From the NCBI RefSeq assembly GCF_030549525.1, contig NZ_CP130831.1, forward strand, positions 893,501 through 957,500: DNA of 64,000 nucleotides, given 5' to 3'. Each line of letters begins with the position of its first letter. Within the stretch, counting starts at the first letter, position 1. Below the pieces are notes generated by a model that had not been told where the DNA came from, searched no databases, and was given only the letters and a program-made list of their open reading frames with translations. Position numbers and translations under genes: made by a program. This DNA is from Stenotrophomonas sp. 704A1 (GTDB taxonomy: Bacteria; Pseudomonadota; Gammaproteobacteria; Xanthomonadales; Xanthomonadaceae). Positions 38,381 through 49,988 of this stretch are shown piece after piece.

Positions 38381-39403
38381 TCAGTTCCAGCTCAGCACGA
38401 CCTTGCCGGCCTTGCCTTCTTCCATCAGGTCGAAGCCCTTCTGGAAGTCGTCGATCGGCAGCTGGTGGGTCATCACCTTGCCGAGCGGGAAGCCGGACAG
38501 CACCAGCTGGGTCATCTTGTACCAGGTCTCGTACATCTTGCGGCCGTAGATGCCCTGCACGGTCAGCCCCTTGAAGATGATCTTGTCCCAGTCGCAGCCG
38601 GCGCCCTTGGGCATGATGCCGAGCATGGCGATCTTGCCGCCGTGGTACATGCAGTCGAGCATGTCGTTGAACGCGCGCGGGTTGCCGCTCATTTCCAGGC
38701 CCACGTCGAAGCCCTCCATGTGCAGTTCCTTCATCACGTCCTTCAGCGAGGTGTTGGCGACGTTGACCACGCGGGTGGCGCCCATGTCGGCGGCCAGCTT
38801 CAGGCGGAAGTCGTTGACGTCGGTCACCACCACGTTGCGTGCACCGATGTGCTTGCAAATGCCGGCGGCGATGATGCCGATCGGACCGGCGCCGGTGATC
38901 AGCACGTCTTCACCGATCACGTTGAACTCCAGCGCGCAGTGCGCGGCGTTGCCGTACGGATCGAAGAACGCGGCCAGTTCGGACGGGATCTGGTCCGGGA
39001 TCGGCCACAGGTTGCTGGCCGGCATCACCATGTATTCGGCGAATGCGCCGTTGACGTTGACACCGATGCCGACCGTGTTCGGGCACAGGTGCGGACGACC
39101 GCCACGGCAGTTGCGGCAATGGCCGCAGACGATGTGGCCTTCGGCCGAGATGCGCTGGCCGATTTCGTAGCCGGTCACGCCCGGGCCGATCCCGGCGATG
39201 CGGCCGACGAACTCGTGGCCGATGGTCAGGCCCGGCTTGATCGTGCGCTGGCTCCATTCGTCCCACAGGTAGATGTGCAGGTCGGTACCGCAGATCGCGG
39301 TCTTCTCCAGCTTGATCAACACCTGGTTGGGGCCCGGGGTCGGCACCGGAACCTCTTCCATCCAGATGCCCTTGGCTGCTTCGCGCTTGACCAGGGCCTT
39401 CAT
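38381..39403 (-). CDS. tdh: L-threonine 3-dehydrogenase
   Basis: 340 residues from [20 protein letters not shown], the start that gives the family length; in-frame ATGs at 39418 and 39433 exist. A -10 at 39450-39455 would start transcription near 39443, leaving almost no leader for 39433, which supports 39403. The catalytic zinc site ([28 protein letters not shown]) and the four-Cys structural zinc loop ([15 protein letters not shown]) are intact. It oxidises threonine to 2-amino-3-ketobutyrate for Kbl. Confidence 0.96.
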   Translation of the reverse strand: MKALVKREAAKGIWMEEVPVPTPGPNQVLIKLEKTAICGTDLHIYLWDEWSQRTIKPGLTIGHEFVGRIAGIGPGVTGYEIGQRISAEGHIVCGHCRNCRGGRPHLCPNTVGIGVNVNGAFAEYMVMPASNLWPIPDQIPSELAAFFDPYGNAAHCALEFNVIGEDVLITGAGPIGIIAAGICKHIGARNVVVTDVNDFRLKLAADMGATRVVNVANTSLKDVMKELHMEGFDVGLEMSGNPRAFNDMLDCMYHGGKIAMLGIMPKGAGCDWDKIIFKGLTVQGIYGRKMYETWYKMTQLVLSGFPLGKVMTHQLPIDDFQKGFDLMEEGKAGKVVLSWN

Positions 39404-39449
39404 CGTTTGCTGCGCCATCGGGGTGGAACTCATCAGGGGGAAAACGCGG

Positions 39450-39455
39450 ATTATA
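39450..39455 (-). promoter_or_regulatory. -10 element of tdh
   Basis: On the minus strand this reads TATAAT, a perfect -10, about 47 nt before the preferred tdh start. The -35 is not recognisable. Confidence 0.5.
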
Positions 39456-39548
39456 GGGCCCCCCGGTGATTTCCCATGTTGCGCTGCGGGTGCCGCGCTG
39501 GAACGAAAGGCGTGCGCCGGCGGGCGTTTCGAACGTGGTCGCTGCGAT

Positions 39549-39571
39549 CGCCGGGCATGGCCCGGCGCTAC
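39549..39571 (-). repeat. single inverted SMAG/REP unit in the tdh-S46 gap
   Basis: The unit is in the CGCCGGGCATGG...GCTAC orientation. It lies between the divergent promoters of tdh and the S46 peptidase, an unusual place since other copies are at gene 3' ends. Confidence 0.85.
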
Positions 39572-39666
39572 CGGGGCAGCGGTGCGCCCGGCCCATGACT
39601 TCCGGGGTTCGGGCCGGGGCAGGGCGGCGGGCTACAATCGAAGGTTCCACTACCAGGGGCCGCTCC

Positions 39667-41829
<2,163 letters not shown>

Positions 41830-41847
41830 CGGCCGGCCGTGATCGCG

Positions 41848-41870
41848 GTAGCGCCGGGCCATGCCCGGCG
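41848..41870 (+). repeat. single SMAG/REP unit after the S46 peptidase
   Basis: One GTAGCGCCGGGCC-headed unit 19 nt after the peptidase stop, followed by a classical terminator. Confidence 0.85.
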
Positions 41871-41888
41871 GAATCCGCCCGCAACGCC

Positions 41889-41920
41889 AAAACCCCGCGA
41901 CCCCGGTCGCGGGGTTTTTT
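41889..41920 (+). terminator. terminator after the S46 peptidase gene
   Basis: AAAACCCCGCGAC (41889-41901) pairs with GTCGCGGGGTTTT (41906-41918), a perfect 13-bp stem, and runs into TTTTTT. Confidence 0.92.
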
Positions 41921-42028
41921 CATGCGCGGCCCGGCCCGGTGCGCCGAACGGGTATCATCCCTGTTCCGCGCACTTCACAGGATGTGAACAATGCGCCGGA
42001 ACTCCTCCCCCCAGGACCCCCTGTTCGC

Positions 42029-42673
42029 ATGCGCATCCTGCTTGCCCGCCACGGCGAAACGCCGTGGAACGCCGAAGGCCGCTACCAAGGCCAGATCGAC
42101 ATCCCGCTGTCGCCCATCGGCGAAGCCCAGGCCCAGGCCCTTGGCGCCCGCCTGGCTTCGGTCGACATCACCCGTGCCGTCGCCTCGCCGCTGTCACGCG
42201 CGCAGCGCACCGCGCAGCTGGCCCTCGGCGCCGCACGGGCCGACATGCTGCTGACCGAGCCGGAACTGCAGGAAATCGCCCACGGTGAGTGGGAGGGCCT
42301 GCTGGCCAGCGAGATCCACGAGAAGGACCCGTCGCGCCTGCAGGCCTGGCGCGAGGAACCCGATACCGTGCTGATGCCCGGCGGTGAATCGCTCCGCCTG
42401 GTGCTGGAACGCAGCTGGCGTGGCCTGGCCCGCGCCACCGAAGGCCTCGGCGAGCACGACACGCTGCTGGTGGTTGCCCATGACGCGGTCAACCGGGTGA
42501 TCCTGTGCAGGGTGCTGGGCCTGCCGATCTCCCGCCTGTGGACCTTCCGCCAGGCACCGACCACGCTCAACCTGCTCGAAGGCGCCGACCTGGACAGCCT
42601 GGAGGTGGTGCGCCTGAACGACTGCGCCCACCACACGCCGTTCTTCGGCGAAGCCAAGCACCGCGCACTCTGA
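42029..42673 (+). CDS. histidine phosphatase family protein (GpmB-like)
   Basis: 214 residues from MRILLARHGETPWNAEGRYQ. The RHG motif with the phosphorylated His is at residues 8-10; the second catalytic His is in LLVVAHDAVNRVILCRVL. Such enzymes include phosphoglycerate mutase-like phosphatases and alpha-ribazole phosphatases; the substrate is not clear. TATCAT at 41953-41958 is a possible -10. folC follows within 42 nt on the same strand, so they form a unit. Confidence 0.9.
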   Translation: MRILLARHGETPWNAEGRYQGQIDIPLSPIGEAQAQALGARLASVDITRAVASPLSRAQRTAQLALGAARADMLLTEPELQEIAHGEWEGLLASEIHEKDPSRLQAWREEPDTVLMPGGESLRLVLERSWRGLARATEGLGEHDTLLVVAHDAVNRVILCRVLGLPISRLWTFRQAPTTLNLLEGADLDSLEVVRLNDCAHHTPFFGEAKHRAL

Positions 42674-42714
42674 TCCCACCCATCGAACCACCTGTTTCTG
42701 CTGGAACCGCTGCC

Positions 42715-43986
42715 GTGACGAACACCCCGACCACCCTGGCCGATTGGCTGGATTACATTGAACGCCAGCACCCGGCCAGCATCGACATGGGACTGCAGCG
42801 CGTGCGCAGCGTGGCCACGGCGATGGGCCTGGGCGCACCGGCCAGGCGCACCATCGTGGTCGGTGGTACCAACGGCAAGGGCTCGACCGTCGCCTTCATC
42901 GAAGCCATCGCGCGTGCCGCCGGCTGGAAGGTCGGTGCCTATACGTCGCCGCACCTGCTGCGCTACAACGAGCGCGTGCGCATCGATGGCCAGGACGTGG
43001 ACGATGCCGCGCTGGTTGCTGCGTTCAATGCCGTCGAAGCGGCGCGCGGTGACACCACGCTGACCTATTTCGAGTACGGCACGCTGGCTGCGCTGCAGCT
43101 GTTCGCCGCTGCCGACCTCGACCTGGCCGTGCTGGAAGTGGGGCTGGGGGGCCGCCTGGACGCCGTCAACATCGTCGATGCCGATGTGGCGGTGATCACC
43201 ACCGTGGACATCGACCACGCCGAGTGGCTGGGCGAGGACCGCGAGGCGATCGGCACCGAGAAGGCCGGCATCATCCGCGGCTGGAAGCCGGTGATCCTGG
43301 GCGAGACCGATCCGCCGTCGAGCGTGCTGGCGCGTGCCTATCTGCTGGGGGCCAATGCGATCCGTGGCGGCAGCGACTACTTCCATGAACCGATCGATGC
43401 ACAGCGCTGGCGCTGGCGCGATGTCGGTACGCGGCTGGAACTGCCGACGCCGGCGCTGGCCGGCCCGATCCAGCTGGCCAACGCAGGCGCTGCGATCGCC
43501 GCACTGCGCGCGCTGGACAAGCCGGTGCCGCGCGCGGCCTGGGCTGAAGGCGTGGCGGCGGCGCGGATTGCCGGCCGCCTGCAGGCGTTCGAGCGCGACG
43601 GCGTGCAGATCCGCGTCGATGTCGGCCACAACCCGCAGGCCGCCGCGCAGCTGGCGCGGGCACTGAACGCCGAGGCGGTGCCTGGGCGCACCCTGGCCGT
43701 CTACGCCGCGCTGCAGGACAAGGACGCGGTCGGTGTGGTGCAGGCCCTGCAGGACGTCGTGGGCGACTGGACGCTGGCCGGCCTGGATGGCCCGCGCGGG
43801 CAGTCGGCGGCCCAGTTGCAGGTGCGCCTGGCCGATACCGTGGCTGGCACGGCGGCCCTGGCGGACACCGTCGAACAGGCGCTGGCGCAGGTGCTGGCGC
43901 GCGCCGAGCGCGGCGACCGGGTGCTGGTGTTCGGTTCGTTCCATACCGCTGCCGCTGCCCTGCAAGGGCTGCAGGCCCGCGCCTGA
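42715..43986 (+). CDS. folC: bifunctional folylpolyglutamate/dihydrofolate synthase
   Basis: 423 residues from GTG 42715. The P-loop GGTNGKGSTVAFIEAI and the folate loop YTSPHLLRYNERVRIDG are typical, with EVGLGGRLDAVN and TTVDIDHAEWLGEDREAIG of the Mur-ligase fold. It adds glutamate to dihydropteroate and to folates. Longer frames overlap the upstream phosphatase gene and are rejected. Confidence 0.95.
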   Translation: MTNTPTTLADWLDYIERQHPASIDMGLQRVRSVATAMGLGAPARRTIVVGGTNGKGSTVAFIEAIARAAGWKVGAYTSPHLLRYNERVRIDGQDVDDAALVAAFNAVEAARGDTTLTYFEYGTLAALQLFAAADLDLAVLEVGLGGRLDAVNIVDADVAVITTVDIDHAEWLGEDREAIGTEKAGIIRGWKPVILGETDPPSSVLARAYLLGANAIRGGSDYFHEPIDAQRWRWRDVGTRLELPTPALAGPIQLANAGAAIAALRALDKPVPRAAWAEGVAAARIAGRLQAFERDGVQIRVDVGHNPQAAAQLARALNAEAVPGRTLAVYAALQDKDAVGVVQALQDVVGDWTLAGLDGPRGQSAAQLQVRLADTVAGTAALADTVEQALAQVLARAERGDRVLVFGSFHTAAAALQGLQARA

Positions 43987-44028
43987 CCGCCGTTCAGCCA
44001 GTACCGACGCCGTCCGGTCCGGCACCCG

Positions 44029-44034
44029 TATAAT
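44029..44034 (+). promoter_or_regulatory. -10 element of the SPOR-cvpA-purF operon
   Basis: TATAAT, a perfect -10, lies 33 nt before the GTG of the SPOR gene. No convincing -35 was found 16-18 nt upstream. Confidence 0.45.
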
Positions 44035-44067
44035 CGACCGCAACGTCCCGCCTGTCGCCTGCCCTAC

Positions 44068-45105
44068 GTGGATACGCCCCTGAAACAGCGTCTGATTGGT
44101 GCCATCGTCCTGGTGGCCTTGGCCGTGATCTTCCTGCCGATGCTGGTCAAAGGACCGGCGCCGGACAGCGGCGTGGCCAATGTGCCGATCGCGGCCCCCG
44201 ATGCGCCCGCCGATGGCCAGTTCGAAACCCGCGAACTGCCGCTGGTGGCGCCGGCCGGGGGCGCCACCGGCCTGCAGAGCGGCCAGGCCCGTCCGCTCGA
44301 CGAGGCTGCCGCACCGGCCACGCCGCCGACCGTGGATACCTCGCCTGCGGTTGCCGCCGGCAACTATGCGGTGACCTTCGGCGCGTACGCCAGCAAGGCC
44401 GACGCCGATGCGGTGATCGCCTACCTGAAGCGTTCGCAGCTGCCGGGCTTCACCGAGACCGCGACGATTGGCGGCCGTCCTGCCTGGCGCGTGCGGGTCG
44501 GGCCGTACCCCGACCGTGCCCAGGCCGAGGCAGCGCGCCTGCAGGCGGTCAAGGTGCGCGCCGACGTGAAGGCGGAAGTCATCACCCTCGATGCGACGGC
44601 GGCCCCGGCCACGGCAGTCGCCGCGACCCCGGCCACGCCGAGCGCCAGCACGCCGCTGGCAGCGCCGTCACCGGCGGCGACCGCCAACCCGGTGCGCAGC
44701 GAAAGCCTGCCGCCGAGCACGCCGACCGCCGCGACCACGCCGGTCGCCACCCCGGAACCGCCGAAGCCGCAGCCCAAGCCGGAGCCGGCCAAGCCGCAGC
44801 CGAAGCCGGCGGCCACCACCAGCACCGCGCCCACCCCCCCGGCAACGCCTGCAGCACCGGCAGCCAGCGCGGTCGGTTTCGCCGTGCAGCTCGGCGCGTT
44901 CGGCCAGGCCAACGACGCCAATGCCATGCGCGACAAGGTGCGTGCCGCAGGCTTCAGCGCTTTCGTCGAACAGGTGCGTACCGACAAGGGCACCCTGCAC
45001 CGGGTCCGTGTCGGGCCGGTGGCCAACCGCGCCGACGCCGAACAGCTGAAGGCGCAGGTCGCCGCCAAGGTCGGCGTTGCCGGCATGGTCCGACCGCACC
45101 CATGA
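44068..45105 (+). CDS. membrane-anchored protein with two SPOR domains
   Basis: 345 residues from GTG 44068. A single N-terminal membrane anchor (LIGAIVLVALAVIFLPMLV) is followed by a Pro/Ala linker, a first SPOR domain (about residues 93-170, YAVTFGAYASKADADAVIAY), a long Pro/Lys/Ala linker and a second SPOR domain at the C-terminus (VGFAVQLGAFGQANDANAMR). SPOR domains bind glycan strands stripped of stem peptides at division septa. The gene occupies the dedD position upstream of cvpA-purF but has two SPOR domains rather than one. Confidence 0.88.
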   Translation: MDTPLKQRLIGAIVLVALAVIFLPMLVKGPAPDSGVANVPIAAPDAPADGQFETRELPLVAPAGGATGLQSGQARPLDEAAAPATPPTVDTSPAVAAGNYAVTFGAYASKADADAVIAYLKRSQLPGFTETATIGGRPAWRVRVGPYPDRAQAEAARLQAVKVRADVKAEVITLDATAAPATAVAATPATPSASTPLAAPSPAATANPVRSESLPPSTPTAATTPVATPEPPKPQPKPEPAKPQPKPAATTSTAPTPPATPAAPAASAVGFAVQLGAFGQANDANAMRDKVRAAGFSAFVEQVRTDKGTLHRVRVGPVANRADAEQLKAQVAAKVGVAGMVRPHP

Positions 45106-45151
45106 CCTGTACGCAGCCGCGTTGCCAGCGCCGCCGAAGGAGCGGGGCGCC

Positions 45152-45931
45152 ATGATCGACGTCGTGCTGCTGATCGTGATCGCTGCCTCCACGCTGCTGG
45201 GACTGCTGCGCGGCTTTGTCGGCATCGTCATCGGCACCGTGTCCTGGCTGGTTGCCGCCTGGGCGGCGTTCGCCTTCGGCAATGACGCCGCGCACTGGTG
45301 GGCCGCCCCGGCGGCCCCGGGCGGCGAGCATTTCATCGGCGGCTATCTCAGCGTCGGCATCGGCGTGATGGTGGTCGTTGCCGTGATCGGGATGGTCATC
45401 AAGGCCATCGTCCACCGCAACATGCTGGGCAGCCTGGATCGTCTGCTGGGCGGTGTGCTCGGCGCGGTGCGCGGGGGCCTGATCGCCGCCATCCTGCTGC
45501 TGCTGGCCGGCTTCACACCGTTGACCGCCGAACCGTCCTGGCGCGGCTCAGCGCTGCGCCCGGTACTGAACCCGGCCGTGGCCTGGATGAACAGCAAGCT
45601 GCCGCACTGGGAGGTGCCAGGTGCCGATCTGCTGCCCAAGGCCTTGCCGATGGATGCGCTGTCCCCATCTGCATTGATGGAACTGGGCAAGAGCACCGGC
45701 GGCGATGTGGGCAAGCCGGGTGCGACAGGCGATAATGGCATTCTTGGCCAGGTGATGGCGGGCGGCGGATGGCTGCGGCCCGCGACGACGGAGCAGGGCG
45801 AGGGACGTGATCCGGCCGAAGTGCGCCCGGACGCCTCTGCATTGCCGGGCAGCATCGAGCCGGACGATCCGGCCAATGTCGACCGCAGACGCGGCGACAA
45901 CCCAGGCCAGGCACGGCCACCTTCCTTGTAA
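45152..45931 (+). CDS. cvpA: CvpA-family membrane protein
   Basis: 259 residues from ATG 45152, with AAGGAG upstream. Four membrane helices in the first 160 residues (MIDVVLLIVIAASTLLGLLR, GVMVVVAVIGMVIKAIV) match CvpA, which supports colicin V production and envelope stress resistance in E. coli. The C-terminal 90 residues are hydrophilic, longer than in E. coli CvpA, and low in conservation. It is followed by purF as in enterobacteria. Confidence 0.88.
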   Translation: MIDVVLLIVIAASTLLGLLRGFVGIVIGTVSWLVAAWAAFAFGNDAAHWWAAPAAPGGEHFIGGYLSVGIGVMVVVAVIGMVIKAIVHRNMLGSLDRLLGGVLGAVRGGLIAAILLLLAGFTPLTAEPSWRGSALRPVLNPAVAWMNSKLPHWEVPGADLLPKALPMDALSPSALMELGKSTGGDVGKPGATGDNGILGQVMAGGGWLRPATTEQGEGRDPAEVRPDASALPGSIEPDDPANVDRRRGDNPGQARPPSL

Positions 45932-45961
45932 CTGGGCACAGCCCAGCGGAGACCTCGCATC

Positions 45962-47428
45962 ATGTGTGGCATCGTCGGAATCGTCGGCAACCAGAACGTC
46001 GCCGGGCAGTTGTATGACGGCTTGACCGTCCTCCAGCATCGCGGCCAGGACGCGGCGGGCATCGCCACGGTCAACGGCAGCCGGCTGCGGGTGCAGAAGG
46101 CCACCGGCCTGGTCCGCGACGTGTTCGATGCCCGCACCATGTCCACCCTGGAAGGCAGCGTCGGCATCGCGCATGTGCGCTACCCGACCGCGGGTTCGGA
46201 AGGCATGGACGAGGCACAGCCGTTCTACGTCAATTCGCCCTACGGCATCGCGCTGGCCCACAACGGCAACCTGATCAATACCGAGGCGCTGCGCCAGCAG
46301 GTGTTCGAACAGGACCGCCGCAACGTCAATACCGATTCGGACAGCGAAGTGCTGCTGAACGTGTTCGCCTACGAACTGGAACAGCAGCGCCAGCTGAGCC
46401 CGGAAGCCGCGATCCGCGCGGTGGCCGGCGTGCACCGCCGCTGCAAGGGCGGCTATGCGGTGGTCAGCGTGGTGCTGGGCCTGGGCCTGGTCGCCTTCCG
46501 CGATCCGCATGGCATCCGCCCGCTGGTGCTGGGCAAGCGCAGCCACGCCGAAGGTGACGAGTACATCGTGGCCTCCGAATCGGCGGCGCTGGACGTGCTG
46601 GGCTTCCAGCGCGTGCGTGACGTGCAGCCGGGCGAAGCGCTGGTGATCACCGCGCGCGGCGAACTGTTCTCGGAAATCTGCGCCGAGCCGGCAGAGCACA
46701 CCCCGTGCATCTTCGAGTACGTGTACTTCGCCCGCCCGGATTCGATGATCGACAACGTGTCGGTGCACAAGGCGCGCATGCGCATGGGCATCAAGCTGGG
46801 CGAGAAGATCCTGCGCCTGCGCCCGGACCACGACATCGACACCATCATTCCGATTCCGGATACCTCGCGCGATGCGGCGCTGGAAATTTCCAACGTGCTC
46901 GGCGTGAAGTACCGCGAAGGCTTCATCAAGAACCGTTATATCGGCCGCACCTTCATCATGCCGGGGCAGGGCGAGCGGGTGAAGTCGGTGCGCCGCAAGC
47001 TCAACCCGATCCACCTGGAGTTCCGCAACCGCGTGGTGCTGCTGGTGGATGACTCGATCGTGCGCGGCACCACCAGCCAGCAGATCGTGCAGATGGCGCG
47101 TGATGCCGGTGCGCGCAAGGTGTACCTGGCCAGTGCCGCACCGCCGGTGCGTTATCCCAACATCTACGGCATCGACATGCCGGCCGCCGAAGAGCTGGTG
47201 GCGCACAACCGCAGCGTGGAAGAGATCGAAGCGCACCTGGGCTGCGACTGGCTGATCTACCAGGACCTGGAAGACATGGAAGCGGCGGTGAGCGAAGGCA
47301 ACCCGGCGCTGCGCAGCTTCGATTCGTCCTGCTTCAACGGCCATTACCCGACCGGCATCGAGCCGGGCTATTTCGAGCGCATCCAGCAGCTGCGGTCGGA
47401 CGACGCCAAGCACAAGCGCCGCGCCTGA
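45962..47428 (+). CDS. purF: amidophosphoribosyltransferase
   Basis: 488 residues. Cys2 ([13 protein letters not shown]) is the N-terminal nucleophile of the glutaminase domain; PRPP binding is in [19 protein letters not shown]. It catalyses the first committed step of purine synthesis. The start is fixed by the required N-terminal cysteine after Met removal. It sits in the SPOR-cvpA-purF operon, 30 nt after cvpA. Confidence 0.97.
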   Translation: MCGIVGIVGNQNVAGQLYDGLTVLQHRGQDAAGIATVNGSRLRVQKATGLVRDVFDARTMSTLEGSVGIAHVRYPTAGSEGMDEAQPFYVNSPYGIALAHNGNLINTEALRQQVFEQDRRNVNTDSDSEVLLNVFAYELEQQRQLSPEAAIRAVAGVHRRCKGGYAVVSVVLGLGLVAFRDPHGIRPLVLGKRSHAEGDEYIVASESAALDVLGFQRVRDVQPGEALVITARGELFSEICAEPAEHTPCIFEYVYFARPDSMIDNVSVHKARMRMGIKLGEKILRLRPDHDIDTIIPIPDTSRDAALEISNVLGVKYREGFIKNRYIGRTFIMPGQGERVKSVRRKLNPIHLEFRNRVVLLVDDSIVRGTTSQQIVQMARDAGARKVYLASAAPPVRYPNIYGIDMPAAEELVAHNRSVEEIEAHLGCDWLIYQDLEDMEAAVSEGNPALRSFDSSCFNGHYPTGIEPGYFERIQQLRSDDAKHKRRA

Positions 47429-47437
47429 GGAGCGGCG

Positions 47438-48262
47438 GTGCAGGACCTGCCCGACGTCGGTGGTGACCTGCTGCGCGCTGCGCAGCAGTGCCTGGCCGAG
47501 GCCGACCCGCTGCGCAAGGTGGCGCTGACCCAGGGCCATGCCGCCGCATTCCGGGCCGGCCGCCTGAAGGTGCCGGCCGATGCGCCCGCGCCGGAGCCGA
47601 TCCGCATGCCGGGCCGGCCGGCGCAACTGGTGCTGGTGCATCCGCGCGAAGTGCCACGACGCGGACTGGGAGGCGTGGAGGGACGCGCCGCCTTCATCCA
47701 TGCCATTGCCCACATCGAGCTCAACGCCATCGATCTGGCCTGGGATGCGGTGTACCGCTTCCGCGGCCTGCCGTCGGCATTCCATGCCGACTGGGTCAGC
47801 TGCGCCGACGACGAATCACGGCACTTCATGCTGCTGCGCGAACGGCTGCTGGCCCATGGCCACGACTACGCCGATTTTCCCGCGCACAACGGCCTGTGGG
47901 AGATGTGCGAAAAGACCGCGCACGATGGCCTGGCGCGCATGGCGCTGGTGCCGCGCGTGCTGGAAGCGCGCGGCCTGGACGTGACCCCGGGCATGATCGA
48001 CAAGCTGCGCAATGTCGGCGATGGCGAAACCGCCGAGGTGCTGGAGGTGATCCTGCGCGAGGAAGTGGCCCATGTCGCCGCCGGTTCGCGCTGGTACCGC
48101 TGGTACTGCGACCGCGCCGGCGTCGAGCCGCGCGCACGCTTCAAGGAACTGCTGCTGGAGTACGCCGGCGGCTACCTGCACGGGCCGTTCAACCTGGAGG
48201 CGCGCCTGTTGGCCGGGTTCGATGCCGACGAACTGGCGAACCTGGTCGAACAGGCCGGCTGA
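47438..48262 (+). CDS. DUF455 ferritin-like domain protein
   Basis: 274 residues from GTG 47438, 9 nt after purF, so probably co-transcribed. A four-helix ferritin-like domain with candidate di-metal ligands is visible: HIELNAIDLAWDA, DDESRHFMLLRERL, HNGLWEMCEKTAHDGLARM and REEVAHVAAGSRWY. DUF455 proteins are related to diiron tRNA hydroxylases such as MiaE; the reaction here is unproven. Confidence 0.85.
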   Translation: MQDLPDVGGDLLRAAQQCLAEADPLRKVALTQGHAAAFRAGRLKVPADAPAPEPIRMPGRPAQLVLVHPREVPRRGLGGVEGRAAFIHAIAHIELNAIDLAWDAVYRFRGLPSAFHADWVSCADDESRHFMLLRERLLAHGHDYADFPAHNGLWEMCEKTAHDGLARMALVPRVLEARGLDVTPGMIDKLRNVGDGETAEVLEVILREEVAHVAAGSRWYRWYCDRAGVEPRARFKELLLEYAGGYLHGPFNLEARLLAGFDADELANLVEQAG

Positions 48263-48302
48263 GCCGTCGCACGCCTGGCGTGCTGCCTGGCGATGATCCG
48301 CA

Positions 48303-49763
48303 TCACCCGTTCGGCAGCACCACGCGGCGGCCGTCCACGGTCGGCCGGTTGATGTAGAAAAGCCCGGGGCCGGGCCGGTAGGGCAGCTCGCTCACTCCGG
48401 CATCGGCGGCATAGGTCAGCGCGGTGTCGCCCAGCGCGTCGAAATTCCAGTGCGCCGACTGCATCAGGTAGCGCCGCCGCAACAGCGCTTCCTGCGGAGC
48501 GGTCAGCGGCTTGCCGGCGACCAGCCGGCGTGCGACCGGCTGCAGCGCGGCAGGCAGTTCCCAGCCGGGTACGCTGGCAGCGTCGGCCGTCCACTGCACG
48601 CCGGCGTCGGTGGCGTGCTTCTGCATCACCTGCAGCGCGATCAGTGCGTAGCGGCCATCGATCGGCCGGCGCAGGACCACTGCGGCGGTGGCGTACAGCA
48701 GCGGCGACATCACCACGCTGCGGCTGCCCGCCCGGCGCTGCTGCTGCCACTGATGCCAGACGTCGACCCAGACCTCCTTCGCGCTCACTCCCAGCTGTTG
48801 CCGCCAGCGCTCGGCGTCGGCCTGCGCCTCGGCATACACGGTGGTGGCCTGCAGCAGCGCCAGTGCCGGCACCTGGTAGTCGGCCACGCCGGAGCGACGT
48901 AGTTGCTGGCGGCGCGGGCGACTGAGCAGCTTGGGGCCTTCCTCGGGCTGGTCGTAGCCGCCGCCGATGTTGGCATGCACGCCGGGCAGCGCGATCTCGG
49001 CATGGTCCGGCGCCACCGTGGTCAACGGGTAGTGCTGGCGATGCTCGTCGCGCGCGCTGAGCTGCAGCACGCTGGCGGCGATGCCGGCCGGCAGCGCGAT
49101 GCGCGGCTGTTCGCCAGCCCGGCGTCCGGTGACGGCGACCACGGTGTCGAACAGCCCGATGAAGCGCAGCAGCGGACGCGCGGGTGCGAAATCCGCGCTG
49201 CAGGGCACTCCTGCCTGCAGCAGCAGCTGCCGCCAGTGCGCAGCTTCCCAGCCCTGCAGCAGGTTGGCGACATCGCGTGCAGCAGCGGCACCGCGCGAGT
49301 AGCCGAACAGGTCCAGCTGCACGCTGTGCAACGGCGCCTGCGGTTGCGCGGCCAGTCCGGCCAGGGCGGCGGGCAGCAGTTCCTGCAGGGCGCGCTGGAC
49401 CTTGGCGCGCACGCCGCTGGCACCAATGCCGAAGGCAAGGCCGAGCAGGTCATCCTCTGCATCGTCGCGGGTGCCCACGCCTTCCACGTAGATCGCCAGT
49501 GATGGCTGCTGCCCGCCGTGGCCGCGGCTGTCCGGGTACAGCTGATGCAGGCGCGCGATGTTGGTGATGCCGTTGTCGTAGCTGCTGGTCAGCCGGCTCT
49601 GGTAGGTCGAATCGTCGTCGGCGCGTAGCAGGGGAGGGCGCGGCCGCGCAGGCTGGTGGTGGCCGCGCGCCAGGTTGTGCGCATTGTTGCGGGTACCGTC
49701 GAAGAACAGGCCGATCCGCAGCAGGCCGCGATCGGTATCCATCCTGTGCTGTCCTGGCGCCAT
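48303..49763 (-). CDS. DUF2235 alpha/beta-hydrolase (Tle1-like)
   Basis: 486 residues from ATG 49763, with an AGGGG site about 8 nt upstream; ATG 49769 is close by. RIGLFFDGTRNNAHN starts the domain; the nucleophile is in LFGYSRGAAAAR (GxSxG); FIGLFDTVVAV holds an acidic residue and PGVHANIGGGYD the catalytic His. DUF2235 covers the type VI secretion phospholipase effectors of the Tle1 group. No secretion genes, VgrG or immunity gene are visible nearby, so its role is open. Confidence 0.85.
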   Translation of the reverse strand: MAPGQHRMDTDRGLLRIGLFFDGTRNNAHNLARGHHQPARPRPPLLRADDDSTYQSRLTSSYDNGITNIARLHQLYPDSRGHGGQQPSLAIYVEGVGTRDDAEDDLLGLAFGIGASGVRAKVQRALQELLPAALAGLAAQPQAPLHSVQLDLFGYSRGAAAARDVANLLQGWEAAHWRQLLLQAGVPCSADFAPARPLLRFIGLFDTVVAVTGRRAGEQPRIALPAGIAASVLQLSARDEHRQHYPLTTVAPDHAEIALPGVHANIGGGYDQPEEGPKLLSRPRRQQLRRSGVADYQVPALALLQATTVYAEAQADAERWRQQLGVSAKEVWVDVWHQWQQQRRAGSRSVVMSPLLYATAAVVLRRPIDGRYALIALQVMQKHATDAGVQWTADAASVPGWELPAALQPVARRLVAGKPLTAPQEALLRRRYLMQSAHWNFDALGDTALTYAADAGVSELPYRPGPGLFYINRPTVDGRRVVLPNG

Positions 49764-49988
49764 GTGCATCCCCTGTCGTGGCCGCGTCACGGTAGCGCGA
49801 AAGGCGTGTGTTGAAGAAGTGTACTGACGCTTTTGACCTGTCTGAACGTAGATGCGGTCGATCACAGATCGCGATTTCCATTCCCCTTCTCTATTGAATT
49901 CACAGGCGCCGCGCAGGCCATATGGCCGGACCCGGGACCCGGGTCGTGCTGCATCAACGCTGTCTACTTCACTCCAAGGAGCGACAAG

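Noticed and set aside
48303..49763. A type VI secretion cluster around the DUF2235 gene
   Set aside because: Neighbouring genes are DUF455 and a metalloprotease; no structural secretion genes are visible.
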